Below, piece after piece: positions 11,624-22,918 of a stretch of DNA of 64,000 nt. Below the pieces are notes generated by a model, which was not told the origin of the DNA, did no database searches, and worked only from the letters and a program-made list of their open reading frames with translations. The translations under genes and the position numbers were made by a program. The DNA is from Diogma glabrata (taxonomy: Eukaryota; Arthropoda; Insecta; Diptera; Cylindrotomidae). Numbering within the stretch: position 1 is the first letter of the stretch; every line of letters begins with the position of its first letter. The DNA lies in the NCBI GenBank assembly GCA_963693315.1, contig OY856187.1:75585394-75649393 (forward strand), written 5' to 3'.

Positions 11624-11940
11624 ATTTCAATCCCATTCAACAAATTCGATCCCATAAACTATTTTTACGAGCGAGTCTTCAGAGAATAAATGATCCTATT
11701 CGAACACCACGAGAACTATTTAATTGGGCGACAGAATCATTGCCAAATATTACTTGTCGCTATTCTACAAATGATGATTACGAAGAAGAAAAAAAATTAT
11801 TATCAGAACGATTTACAAAAGCGAAATCGATAAAGGGACTTCAAAAATATCATTGCATGATTCCAATATCTTTGCAAGAATTAGAAGCTAAGATATTTTC
11901 TTTGCATGAAAAAAAAAATTTTGTGAAAATTTTCAATTAA
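11624..11940 (+). CDS. Unrecognised ORF in the loop of the inverted-repeat element
   Basis: An open frame of about 105 codons follows a stop near 11621 and ends at 11938-11940. No ATG opens it; it may be a 3' exon or fragment. The product is charged, with a segment QRINDPIRTPRELFNWATE, an acidic-basic stretch DDYEEEKKLLSERFTKAKS and then GLQKYHCMIPI. Codon content is more balanced than in the surrounding AT-rich DNA, which argues for past coding. It sits alone between the two arms, where a transposon would keep its own gene. I do not recognise the family. Confidence 0.4.
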
Positions 11941-12429
11941 AAAATATTATTATGAATCTGTCAAGGAGAGTGTTCATTTTTGATTTTACTATACAAATGT
12001 GGTTATTCCAATAAAGTACATATAAGTAATATTAAGAGTTATTACTTTATTTTTCATTACTTGTTGTTTTTTATTTACTAAGATATTTTTTATCATCTAT
12101 TATTATTTGTCAAAGTTTGTCATGGCAGTGGTGGCTATTACAACAGACAGGTTGAAATTACGTGGTGCACTGGATGGATTTTTTTTTTCCAAACGCTTGA
12201 TAATAATTTTTTGTTTCAATCAAGATTTGTTTTCTAACAAGTCAGGAGATTCGTTTTGAAAACGAATAACCCATACATTTTTATTTATGCAAATTTTCAA
12301 TAAATAATTGTTACAAAGATGATTTGTAATATTTTTTGCAAATTAAATTAAAATTTTGAGGTTATGTCAAAAACTAGTTTAGACAAAAGTTGTAGACCTT
12401 TTAATTATCTACAACTTTCACATTAAACT

Positions 12430-12970
12430 TTTTTGATACAAGTTAAAGATTTGATTTTATTAGCAAAAAGCCGTTTTTTGGGTCGTTACGCGCTACATAA
12501 ATTAATATTTTAAGAATAATTGAAAAGGTACCATATTTTAAAAACATGTTTTTGACGTAAAATTTGACGGAAAATACAATGAAAATACTAAGAACTGGAT
12601 TCGTTTTGGGGGCAATTGTTAAAAATCGATTTAAACAATTAAATTGTTTATAATAATATGAATTTGTTAATATTTTTTATAAAAAATATTTTTTCCTCAA
12701 AGTTCAATTTTTCAGCTACAAAAAAGTTGTCGGTGAAAATTTTGTAGCTCTTATAGATTCGGAACTACGAATTTTTGAAAATAAGTCTTCAAGCCAAAAA
12801 GCACAAAATTCACGAAATTTAGAACAGCTCTATTTTCAAAAAAAAAAAAAAAAAATCCTCGAACACGTATATCTTTTTTTTCGACATAAAATCCGCAAAA
12901 AAAATTTCAGCCAAATCAAAAATGGGTCGGTCAGAAAGGTGTTCGGTTTATAAAAGAATTACCCATATAT
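12430..12970 (-). repeat. Right long inverted arm
   Basis: Inverted copy of 10867-11440; see the element entry. Arm divergence is small outside homopolymer runs. Confidence 0.85.
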
Positions 12971-13286
12971 GTTACATGCTTATATATATTGTTTGAAGCA
13001 CAATAAATAATAAAAAATTTTAAAAAAGGTACTTTATGAATTTTATAGTGGTGTTTTTTGGGTGTTTATATGTGCCCCATACAAAAATGCTCATTGTTTA
13101 TAAGTGCCCCACCAGTGGGGATACTTTAAACGAGAAACATAAATTTTTTGAAATTCAAAATTTTATACTTAATGTTTAGTTAGGTAATTAAAAAAAATAG
13201 TTTTTTGTAGTAAAGATATGAAATTTTACAATGAAACAGTTTTTAAGTAAAAATGTTTTATGGTTTTAAAGTTATTGAGCTTTAAG

Positions 13287-13484
13287 TACAAACTGTTTAT
13301 ACCATCCCCACTTCCCCCTACACTAAATATTGAAACGCCCAAACCATTTAAAGCCAATCCTAGACGTGTTTGGAACTACAAAAATGCGGATTGGCAAGGC
13401 CTCAAAAGTCATTATAAATGGTATCCATGGAAACAAACTTGCTTAGTTGAACAAGATCCAAATAAGGCTACTGTGATTTCTTCT
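13287..13484 (+). pseudogene. LINE-1 part 2: linker between endonuclease and RT
   Basis: The frame reads KPFKANPRRVWNYKNADWQ and then WYPWKQTCLVEQDPNKATV. This matches in position and pattern the LINE-3 segment between endonuclease and reverse transcriptase (PRKIFHYSKMDKSGLQNFF). It ends at TCTTCT (13479-13484), where LINE-2 is inserted. The same frame resumes after LINE-2 at 18201. Confidence 0.8.
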
Positions 13485-13766
13485 TATTTATTTATTTATT
13501 TAATACCATCAACAGTCTTATATGACAAATGATTACCTAAAACTAAAATTAATTAACAAAATCAAACAGATAGAAAAACATATAGAAAATAAAAAACAAA
13601 GAAAATAACAATTGAGTCAATAAAAAACTATCAATAAAAAATTACGATAAAAAATAACAAATTAAAAATAAAAACAACAATAGAATCAGGAAAATACGTG
13701 ACATTATATAAAGCAACCAAGCAAAAAATATAAATAAAACTTCTAAAAACTTTTAATGAGGTTGTG

Positions 13767-16677
13767 CTACATAGTTTGGAGATATTTTGTGATTCGGCTT
13801 TTGAATACATTCCTAGATATATTGAAATCAAACAAGTCCCAGAAAAGATTAAAACCAAAAGAGATGGTATATAAGGGATCAGATTTGCCATAATTAGATC
13901 GGTGAAATGGACATATTAGAAAACCAGATCTAGTGCGTAATTGTCGTTCAGGAGCGCCAATTTTAACCAGTTGTAGTAATTGAGGACTATCTATGATGCC
14001 ACTTATAAGATCCATTGCAAAAATTGCAACTGACTTGCTTCTTCTATTTTCGAGACTCTCAATATTCAATAACTGACAACGACTCTTATATGAAGGTAAC
14101 TTGAAAAATGGTATACTGTTGTCACGCGGTAGCCTACGAAGAGCGTACTTCAAAAACTTTTTCTGAATGCTCTCAATTCTACAAGAGTGTAAGGTGTAAT
14201 GCGGAAACCATATGATGGTTGCGTATTCAAGTTGCGATCTGACGAGAGAACGAAAAAGTGTACGGAGCGTGTATGGATCTTGAAAATTTCTGGAATTCCT
14301 GATGATGAACCCCAACATACTGTTAGCTTTAGCGACTACTCTATCTATATGATCAGAGAATGATAGATTGCTGTTAAATAGTACACCTAGATCTAAAATT
14401 GTGCTAACTCTCGGCAGTTCATTGTCATTTAGACTGTATTTGAATAACATTGCTGATCTTGATCTGTGATACGTCATAACTTTACACTTGGAGATGTTAA
14501 GAAAAAGTTGGTTGTCATTGCACCAGTTAAGTAACCGATTCCATTCTCCCTGGAAAACAGCAATATCAGCCTCGCTTTTGATAATATTATAAATCTTTAT
14601 ATCGTCGGCATAGATTAAAACTTTACAAATTTTGAAACAGTAAATGACATCGTTTATATACAAAATGAAAAGTAACGGCCCCAGGTGACTACCTTGCGGA
14701 ACACCTGAGGTAGCCAAAAACTCAACAGATCTGGAGGACCCAAATTGAACATATTGTCTACGATTAACTAGATAAGAAGTAATCCAGGCTACAGGTACAA
14801 AGCTGCTATAAGAAGATTCCAGCTTCTTGATCAAGATTCTGTGGTTTATTTTATCAAAAGCTTTGCGAAAATCAGTATAGACAACATCAACCTGTAAACC
14901 AGCTTCTAAAGCTAAACTAATAGCGTTAGTCAGGATAGCTAGATTAGTTGAAGTGGATCTACCAGGATAAAACCCGTGAGGAAGTGATTTGGTTACTGCA
15001 GTAAAAAAAAAGATGGTTTTTCACAATGCTTTCAAACAATTTAGGGATGGCTGATAACATAACGATTCCTCGATAGTTTGCAACATCATTTTTGCGACCG
15101 CATTTTTTAAAAACTGGTGTTATGTAAGACAGCTTCCAATTCGATGGAAAAACGCCCGAAATCAAACTTAAGTTAAATAATTTTAATAATGGTGCTACAA
15201 GAGAACGAGAACAGGTTTTCAACAGTAAAGGAGGAATTTTATCCGGTCCAGAACTTTTATTTGCATCCAGATTATTCAAGGCTGTGGTTACATCTGATTC
15301 AGTTATAATAAAGCCAGTAAATTTAGTTTGCATCTTTTCAATGTTTAACGATAAATCGTTGGAATCATCTGCCGTGTAAACGGATTCGAAAAATTTCGCA
15401 AAATAGCTAGTAATACAATCAGCATCGGAAGAAGATTGCGAATTGTAAAACATTGTAGTTGGATAACCATTGGAATTTTTTTTAAGGTTGACGAAATTCC
15501 AGAAACTTTTCGGGTTTGACGTAAGATCTTTCTCTATATCAAGAATATAGTTATTGTACAAAAATTTATTTAGAGTTTTGAATTCCATTCGTAAGCACCT
15601 GTATCTATTATAGTTTTCTTTATTGGACACCAGTTTGTATTGCTTTTGCGCCTTGGTCATGCGATTTTTTAAGTTTACAAGTTTTTTACTAAACCATGGT
15701 TCCCGGTATGAAATCGAACTTTTTTTCCTTGGAATGAAATTTTCAATACCAGTCTCAAGAACGTCATAAAACCGTTTCACCTTTAGATCTAACTCTGGTT
15801 CATCATCCAAAAAGTTCCAATCAATGTTATCTAAGTATGAGTTCAAAGCACCGTAATCACCTTTTCTGAAATTAAACATAACTTTAGTATTAATCAAATT
15901 ATTATTAAAAATATCACAAAAAATTTGCAAACGTATAGGGGTATGATAGATGCTAGAAGAGTCTGCCAGGTCTTCACATGTTGAAACTTCTACTTCGAGC
16001 TCTGTAGAGGTGAAAATTAGATCAAGAAGATTGTTGAAGCTATTTCGAACATTATTGATTTGATTTAAACCCATGCTATAAATTTTATCCATGACGATCG
16101 AGCTCAACCCACAATTTGTTGGTATTAAGTCTCCATCCAAGGGATGCCAGACAATATTAGCAAAGTTGAAATCACCTGCGAATATGATTTCCTCGTTTGG
16201 TTGGATCTTAGATGCAATTTCCAGATCAATAATTCTAACCAGACTTGTGTATTGATCGGTAGATGCGGTTGGTGGTAAATACAGCAGGCACAACAAAAAT
16301 GATTTGTTCAAGCAATGAACCCTTACTACTAATAATTCAATTTCACAATCACTGGTATATACGATTTTGCTTTTATGTTGGTTTAAAACAGCTATTAAAA
16401 CTCCCCCACCACGCTGATCTGTAACCTTATCCAGATAGCGATCCCTTCGAAATACGTTATAACAAGATGGAAAATATTCTTCATTGTTGAAAGATTTAAC
16501 AAGCCAGGTTTCCGTCATAGTAATAATGTCATATTCTTCCTCCAGAGCTGATAGGTATATGTTAGTTGCTTTGGATCTAATACCACCGCAATTATGATAA
16601 TACAGTGACAACCCACCTGTAGTATTTTTAGTTTGGTGTGATGTCATTATCGACGTGTCGTTGAAATGTTTTGTCAT
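13767..16677 (-). pseudogene. LINE-2 ORF2: endonuclease and reverse transcriptase, one frameshift
   Basis: ORF2 starts at ATG 16677 and is open to 14959. It then continues in another frame to 13767; the break falls in a nine-base A run at 15003-15011. Endonuclease blocks: YYHNCGGIRSK, TETW, FRRDR, GDFN and LLDLIF. The usual Ser-Asp-His motif reads SIYHTP, so the Asp is missing. RT blocks: NYRGIVMLS, FRKAFDKINH (catalytic Asp), SGVPQGSHLGPLLF and YADD. The C-terminal region has SQLEYATIIWFP and a final Cys-containing segment FLICPFHRSNYG. Loss of the endonuclease Asp plus the frameshift make this copy inactive unless the run is a sequencing error. Confidence 0.88.
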
Positions 16678-17591
16678 GACAGATTTGGTCGTATTCCAGC
16701 AAGCACTAAAAAAGGACGGTGTTGTAGCTCAAACTCCTTGACCAAGACTCCGTCGGGCCACACCGTTGAACTTAATATAACTGACATCATCTTGGATGGT
16801 ACACAAAATTTAAAGGATGAGTAGTGCATACCCATTTCCTTGTTTTTAGCACCAATGATCTTAAAACAAGGTGACTCTATTAATGAAAGATTATGTCTCA
16901 GGAAAAGTTTGACTTCTTCAATAGTGACAGTTTTGTTTAGACGGGATATGAAAATCCATTTATTAGACACAGCTGTTGGTTCTACTGTTTCCGGTGCTTT
17001 GTATGTTTTCGCTGCGAGGTTAGAATTTATAGGCGAATTCGCGATGTTTGAACTCTGCTCCTCAGAATCCCTCTGAATAAAAACTGAATCATCAACTTCC
17101 CGGATATTAGATTGAGACCTGGTGCACGGGCGACGAATGTTTACGTGATCAGTAACTGGCTGACTATCGCAAACATGTGGATGTTTGATCGGTTGAGGAG
17201 TGTGCCTACTTTGATCAACAATAGTTTCGGAGTTCGAAAGCTGATTGACAGTAAGATTACCAGACTCGGAGAAGTTTCTTGTAGTGACATCCAGATTTGT
17301 GCCGCAGATGGTTTTGAGTAGAGAGGACATCGACTCCACTTGAGTTTGAAATTTGCTGATCTTGTGCTGGATTTCACTTAAGTTACTTGCAAAGCTTAAA
17401 ATCTTATTATCGCAAGATTTGCAAAACCAGTAGAGAGTATTGATATTAGCAATGCTAGCTTTAAACGTAGTCATCGATTTTATTTTCACCCCAGCACATC
17501 CATAATGCGCTACAATATAACAACAGCCTTTGCAACAGAAAAAATCATCCAAAACGTCGCAATTGCAGACACAACAACTTTTGCTACACAT
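16674..17591 (-). CDS. LINE-2 ORF1, PHD-like zinc finger protein
   Basis: 305 codons, uninterrupted. Residues 1-62 form a Cys/His-rich finger (CCVCNCDVLDDFFCCKGC, then AHYGC and WFCKSC) of PHD-like spacing. Residues about 66-95 look like a short coiled coil. A Ser/Asn-rich linker follows. The C-terminal 90 residues (KWIFISRLNKTV, then a YSSFKFCVPS strand, then WPDGVLVKEF) resemble the RRM-like tail of LINE ORF1 proteins with an N-terminal PHD. Such proteins bind element RNA and accompany ORF2. The stop overlaps the ORF2 start in ATGA at 16677-16674, an arrangement that allows termination-reinitiation. Confidence 0.8.
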   Translation of the reverse strand: MCSKSCCVCNCDVLDDFFCCKGCCYIVAHYGCAGVKIKSMTTFKASIANINTLYWFCKSCDNKILSFASNLSEIQHKISKFQTQVESMSSLLKTICGTNLDVTTRNFSESGNLTVNQLSNSETIVDQSRHTPQPIKHPHVCDSQPVTDHVNIRRPCTRSQSNIREVDDSVFIQRDSEEQSSNIANSPINSNLAAKTYKAPETVEPTAVSNKWIFISRLNKTVTIEEVKLFLRHNLSLIESPCFKIIGAKNKEMGMHYSSFKFCVPSKMMSVILSSTVWPDGVLVKEFELQHRPFLVLAGIRPNLS

Positions 17592-18200
17592 TGATGTTAT
17601 TGTCTGTTATTAATTTTTTTTTAATGATAAATTACTGCAATTATAAATATAATAATATAATGAATATATAATAAAAGAAAACAGAATTTATCAATAACAG
17701 TTATCTATTGACGTAATGAACTTGTTTATTTCGATAGAAGTTCCACTTTAAAATTCGTTAAGTTGAACAGTAACTGAATTAAATTAAGTTTTTTAAGTAA
17801 CGTAACGAAATTGATATGCACTCCGAACCCATACAAAAATATGAAATAAACTTAAAAATTATAATTCTTAGATAAATAGTTTATATCAAAATAGCATATC
17901 AAAATAGCATTCAGTTCATTAAGTCACAATAAACTTTTAAAACTTTTAATAATCACAATATTATATTATCACTATACTGTTCTTATATAAAAACCGTTTT
18001 TTTGAAAATTCATCAAACAAAAAAGCAAAATTTATATTAATTTTAATTTTAAAAAAGTTTCTACTGATTCACTCAAAACTGGAGATTTTATTTTTATTTT
18101 GGATGAAACACAATTTATTTATTTAATTTTAATTCAACTTTTATTTCTTAATGTTAACTCAACGAAAGCGAAATAGGGAATGATGAAAGTTACATCTTCT

Positions 18201-20127
18201 GATGTAATACTGGCAGGAATGCGTAAATTTATACCAAATAGTATAATTGTCCCGAGAGTAGATCCTTGGTTCACCAAAAAATGCAAAGAGACAATTAAAC
18301 AAAAAACAATTGCGTTTCGCAATTGCATTAAAACAAGCAATACAAAAACCTTGCGAGAATATAAAGCTGCCAGGAACATATTTCGGTTATTGATAAACAA
18401 AGAAAAAAATCTTTATAGTTCAAAAAAAGCAGCGAAATTTGCCGAGCATCCTACGGGCTCTCGACAGTTTTTTAAAGCCGTTAAAGCAGTGCAAAATAAT
18501 TTCACTCAATCGTCACTACCACCTTTAATTTATAATGATGTACCCATAATAAACCCAAAAGAAAAGGCTGATCTTCTTGGAAAGCTCTTTTCTGAAAACT
18601 CAACTTTAACTGCACCTAATTTCCCGCCAAAACCAATTCCTCAAGTACCGTACAACATGAAGCGTATCATCTTTCGCAAGAATGTCATACGTAAGATGCT
18701 TTTGCAAATAAATTCCAATAAATCATCAGGTCCTGATAATATCCCTCCCATCATACTGAAAACTTTTGCTAGAGAGCTAGTACCAATTCTCACAAAAATC
18801 TACTATCTATCGCACAAGAAAGGTGTATTCCCAGAAATTTGCAAGTTTGCTAGCGTTCAGCCTGTATCAAAAAAAGGAAAAAAGAATGACCCAAGTAATT
18901 ACAGACCGATATCCATCTTGTCGGTTGTTGCAAAAGTGTTCGAAAAATATATTAACTATAATATTATGACTTATTTGGAATCATCAAACATTTTTAATGG
19001 AAGGCAATATGGGTTTCGACAGGCACGATCGACCGGAGATTTACTATCTTATGTAACACATGTCTGGAACAAATCGCTCGAGCACCATGGTGAAACATTT
19101 GGCATTGCACTGGATATATCCAAGGCCTTTGACAGAGTATGGCATGACAATCTTATATGTAAGATGAGATGTTATGGTGTTGAAGAGCAACATATTTCTT
19201 GGATTCAAAACTTTTTAACTGGGAGAGGAGGGTATGGGATATCATCGGAAACATTTTCTATCAACGCAGGAGTGCCTCAAGGATCATCTTTGTCTCCCAC
19301 CCTTTTTCTTATATATATCAACGACTTGTTAGATTCCACCGTTCATTCCATTCATAGTTTCGCCGATGATAGTACGCTACATGCATACCATGAAACACAA
19401 AGGCAACGGGCATCTGATGTTATTAATAACCATAGATCTAATTTGACGGATTCCTTAAACTCTGATCTTAAAACAATTTTAGAATGGGGTCATACAAACA
19501 GTGTAGAATTCAATGCAAGTAAAACACAGTTTTGCCACTTTACAAGATAATCTACATCTAACCCTTTTCCATTAAAATTTGATTTTAACGATCTAGAAGA
19601 AAAAGAATCTATCAAACTTTTGGGGGTTGAGGTTGAAAATGATATGAAATGGAATACTCACATTTTCAATCTTGCTAAGAGCGTGGTTTAAAAGTTAGGA
19701 TATCTAGGGCGTTGTCGTAAGTTTTTCAATAGCGAACATCTTCTTTTAATATATAAATCATTTATTCGCCCCTGCATGGAGTACTGTTCTCACATCTGGG
19801 GTGGTGCATACCCAACCTCTTTAAAATGTCTAGACACTGTCCAACGGAAAGCAATTAAATTGATCGGCAATTCGAATCTTACAAACGAGCTTGATTCGTT
19901 ACAGCATAGAATGTCGCTGATTTGACGATATTTTACAGATACATTATGAATGAGTACTCTTCAGAGGAGATCAAATCAATACTACCCAAACACGCTATTT
20001 TTTTTCGATCAACCAGAGCATCAGCCATGGCCCACCCATTCACCGTTCAAATAACAAACTGTAGAACTAAATTAACAACTGTAAATTAACACTTAACATG
20101 TCTAACTTAGTATAAAAAAAAAAAAAT
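18201..20127 (+). pseudogene. LINE-1 part 3: reverse transcriptase and 3' end
   Basis: The frame continues from 13484 as DVILAGMRKFIPNSII and runs to a TAA at 19548. The same frame then continues past further stops (TAA 19689-19691, TGA near 19922) to about 20090, with a poly(A) tract at 20116-20127. Visible RT blocks: SSGPDNIPPIILK, NYRPISILS, QYGFRQARSTGDL, LDISKAFDRVWH, AGVPQGSSLSPTLF and FADDSTLH, then WGHTNSVEFNASKTQ, LLGVEVENDMKW and FIRPCMEYCSHIWGGAYP. The pattern is the same as LINE-3. Nonsense codons show that it is dead, and older than LINE-2. Confidence 0.88.
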
Positions 20128-20251
20128 ATTTTACCCCAAAAATCTAAGGAAATGTACGAAAAACTATATCAACAATTGCAATTTTGTAGAATTTTTTATA
20201 GAAATACAAGTAATTACTGTTATTGTGTTCACGACAAATATAAATATAATA

Positions 20252-20423
20252 TTTAATCAATAGAAACCCATAGTTTTTCAATAAAAGAATTTATTTATAT
20301 TGCTGATATCAGACATTTTGAAAATATAATTATTAAAGTTAAGCTATATTCTACAAAAATTTCAACAAACGTCAAATGCACAGCATGTTTGAATGAAAAA
20401 CTATGGGTTTCTATTGATTAAAA
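20252..20423. repeat. 172-bp MITE with 33-bp inverted termini
   Basis: TTAATCAATAGAAACCCATA...TTTTTC at the left end is matched by GAAAAACTATGGGTTTCTAT...TGATTAA at the right. The interior is non-coding. It lies about 125 bp after the LINE-1 poly(A). Confidence 0.85.
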
Positions 20424-21438
20424 ATCTGTATCGTTATGAAAAATCTGTATCAAAATGGATATCATTATGAAACAGATTTTGGCCATATAAGTGTATTTTT
20501 ATAGTGCTGGTGTAGAAAAAAATTTATATTGTATTTTATTTTGGTTGTTTTGATTTAAAAACTATGTAATATTACATAAAATATTATAGTTGATTATGTA
20601 GTCAGTAGTGAAATGTTTTTTCACTAGAGATAAAAAGGCTTGATAAACGGCAAACTTGCATTAAAATTGGTTTTCCATATACTATCGTAACAAAAATTAT
20701 TAATTTGAATTTTTGTGAAAAATTGTTATAACAAAAAGTTAAGTGGAGTTGTTGTGTTTCAATAAAATAAATGTTATAGGAGAAACAAAATTAGTTTGAT
20801 GTTTTGTGATTGTTCTAAGAAAAAAAAATTACTGTAGAAGAAAAGTTTTATTTGATTTTTCGTATATGTATAACGATCACAGAATGTTTGTAATATTCTA
20901 TTCATATGAAGTTTAAAAAACGAGTGGTTTGAATTCTCACGAGTAATTCATTATCATTCTATGCTAGTTTAGCAATATACTTTTATTCTCTTCCATTTAA
21001 TTATATCAGCTTTATTTGTATGTTTTTTCGATTATAATAGTATGTATTATTGTATTGTTTTCTAACCTATAGCCTAATGAACTTAACCTATTGTCTAATG
21101 AAAATTTTCCTATAAAAAATTATCATTATTCAATTGGTATGATTCCAATTGGTCAAATTGTTTTGATTTCATTAAAATTATTTGCAAATTTTAATCACAA
21201 TTGCTTTGATAAGTTTTGTTCAAAAATCAAATTTTAATTTAAATTCTCTTATTTCGTTTAGTTGAACTTGGTTGATTGTATGAGAAGGGCGTTTTTTATC
21301 ATCTGGGTTTTTTTATTAAGAAATTTGATTTATCAATTAAAACAATAAAGATTTATTGTTTTAATTGAAGAAACTGTTTTTATTTTTTATAATACACAAA
21401 CAATTCTTTGTCAGAGAATAAAGTATTGTAATCGATTC
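20424..21438 (+). other. Non-coding, AT-rich
   Basis: No coding potential or clear repeat seen. Confidence 0.5.
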
Positions 21439-21537
21439 GTGAATAATGAATTTTATTCTCTCGCAAATTAAAATTCTCGCTCGTGCCTCGCTCAAATTTT
21501 AAACTTTTGCTTGAGAATAAACTACTTCATTATTCAC
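21439..21537. repeat. Imperfect palindrome, about 99 bp
   Basis: GTGAATAATGAATTTTATTCTC pairs with GAGAATAAACTACTTCATTATTCAC; the centre is relatively GC-rich (CTCGCTCGTGCCTCGCTC). The right-arm block TTTTGCTTGAGAATAAACTA also occurs at 47371-47391, beside the truncated RTE-like LINE. Confidence 0.65.
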
Positions 21538-21883
21538 TCATTGATTAAACTACTATTTCTACAATCAAGCTTGAAACAAAATATTAGAAATAAACTATAG
21601 ATATAATTGTGTTGAGTAAACATTTGTAATCGAAGCTAGCGAGACTGATTGAAGTCTGTGAATGAATTTGTAATAATATTTTATGTTAACCCTATTTTTA
21701 TTATCTGTTACCACGGTTTTATTTTTGATTGTTGTTTCATAACAAATCATGCTTGCCATAAATTTTCAGGAAAATCATAAAAATCATTTGAAATAATTTG
21801 GGAAAGTTGTATGCAAATGATGCTTTATCTTATCATTTGAAAATTGGTATGTATTTGTTATGTGCAAGTGTTATATTTATTGA

Positions 21884-22327
21884 AACTAGGAGGGCCCGGC
21901 GAGCTTCGCTACGCTTATAAATAAAGTTTTTGCGTAGACATTTTGTTGACGTAGAAGCAATGATTTCAAAAAGTGGTAATGAGAAATGCTAGCATATAAT
22001 TTTTAATTTTTCTTTTTAAATATATGAATGAAAAATAATCAGAACTCTAGCTGATCAGTTCGGATATATGAAAAATTAGCGATCAAATAAGTCTTCAAGT
22101 AAGCTTATTTGATCTCTAACTTATTTGATCGCTAATTTTTCATATATCCGAACTGATCAGCTAGAGTTCTGATTATTTTTCATTCATATATTTAAAAAGA
22201 AAAATTAAAAATTATATGCTAGCATTTCTCATTACCACTTTTTGAAATCATTTCTTCTACGTCAACAAAATGTCTACGCAAAAACTTTATTTATAAGCGT
22301 AGCGAAGCACGCCGGGCCCTCCTAGTT
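21884..22327. mobile_element. Complete 444-bp foldback element
   Basis: An almost perfect palindrome: the left arm starts AACTAGGAGGGCCCGGCG and the right arm ends CGCCGGGCCCTCCTAGTT. Each arm is about 210 bp and the loop about 20 bp (TCTTCAAGTAAGCTTATTTG region). A single arm of the family is at 4045-4255. No coding content; it must be non-autonomous. The terminal sequence does not let me name a superfamily. Confidence 0.9.
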
Positions 22328-22479
22328 AATATATATAAGATAAGATAATTAAAAAAACAAAAAAAAATTTTACGTCTATCCATCCCCACATCAATTCATA
22401 AACTAAATTCTCTAAAAACTTCAAAGGAAACTGGAAATGTATAAACTAACTGAGAGAAAATAAATATAAAAAAAGAAAA

Positions 22480-22715
22480 TAAAGTTTTAAGTTTTAAATT
22501 CGTGTTTTTTTTACTTGTATGTAAACTTATAATGCATATGTATATAAAAAGTTTTTCGTATATAATAACCTTTTTATTTATGATCCGAAAAATCCCAAAA
22601 ATCTTTAAAATCTAAGTTACACTAATATCAGTTAGCAGTGAAAATTTCAAATGAATCAAAATTCGAATAAAAAAGCCTTAGGCTGCACAAAGTTTTTTTT
22701 TGCGTATTAATATAT
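22480..22715 (+). repeat. Dispersed repeat family, copy 2
   Basis: Same family as 4736-4978, with ATAATGCATATGTATATAAA, CACTAATATCAGTTAGC and AATAAAAAAGCCTTAGGC in the same order and orientation. Confidence 0.8.
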
Positions 22716-22918
22716 GTAAGAAGATCTCTCTATGTTCTTCATGACAACATTAGATTGTTTATGATTTCATTATGCAAAAGTGAAAAGTAATAGAAGATAG
22801 ATTTTTATGAATAAACCTCAAAAATCGATTCCTTATTCAAACTTCAATCTTTGTTTTGCATAGAAATATAGATTAATTTAGTTTTTTCCTGAGACTGTTT
22901 TCGAGACTGTTACCATAT

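Larger units (their letters stand above)
10490..13286. mobile_element. Long-inverted-repeat element inserted in LINE-1
   Basis: Arms at 10867-11440 and about 12430-12970 are inverted copies over roughly 550 bp, with blocks such as CAATTGCCCCCAAAACGAAT, a GTAGCGCGTAACAACCC block and a CGAATCTATAAAAGCTAC block. They end in ATATATGGGTAATTCTTTT. Outside them a more diverged inverted relationship continues (GGGGCACATATAAAC at 10646 against GTTTATATGTGCCCC at 13066, and a CGAATAACTTT block at about 10494 against AAAGTTATTGAGC near 13268). There may be one element of about 2.8 kb or a smaller one (10867-12970) inside a larger one. LINE-1 coding sequence lies on both sides. No transposase motif is recognisable in the loop. 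Confidence 0.75.
13485..18194 (-). mobile_element. LINE-2: two-ORF LINE inserted antisense in LINE-1
   Basis: On the minus strand this element has a 5' leader (about 18194-17592), ORF1, ORF2 and a 3' end in repeated TAAA (TTATTTATTTATTTA on the plus strand at 13485-13500). It is bounded by TCTTCT at 13479-13484 and 18195-18200, a 6-bp target duplication. Removing the element and one duplication copy (4716 bp, a multiple of three) leaves LINE-1 in frame. Apart from one homopolymer frameshift and an altered endonuclease motif it is close to full length. An ORF1 with a Cys/His N-terminal finger and a TAAA-type tail suggest the CR1/jockey side of LINE diversity; the exact clade is uncertain. Confidence 0.88.

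Noticed and set aside
16840..17377. Open frames overlapping LINE-2 ORF1
   Set aside because: Antisense or other-frame shadows of ORF1, which has clear zinc-finger and C-terminal motifs.
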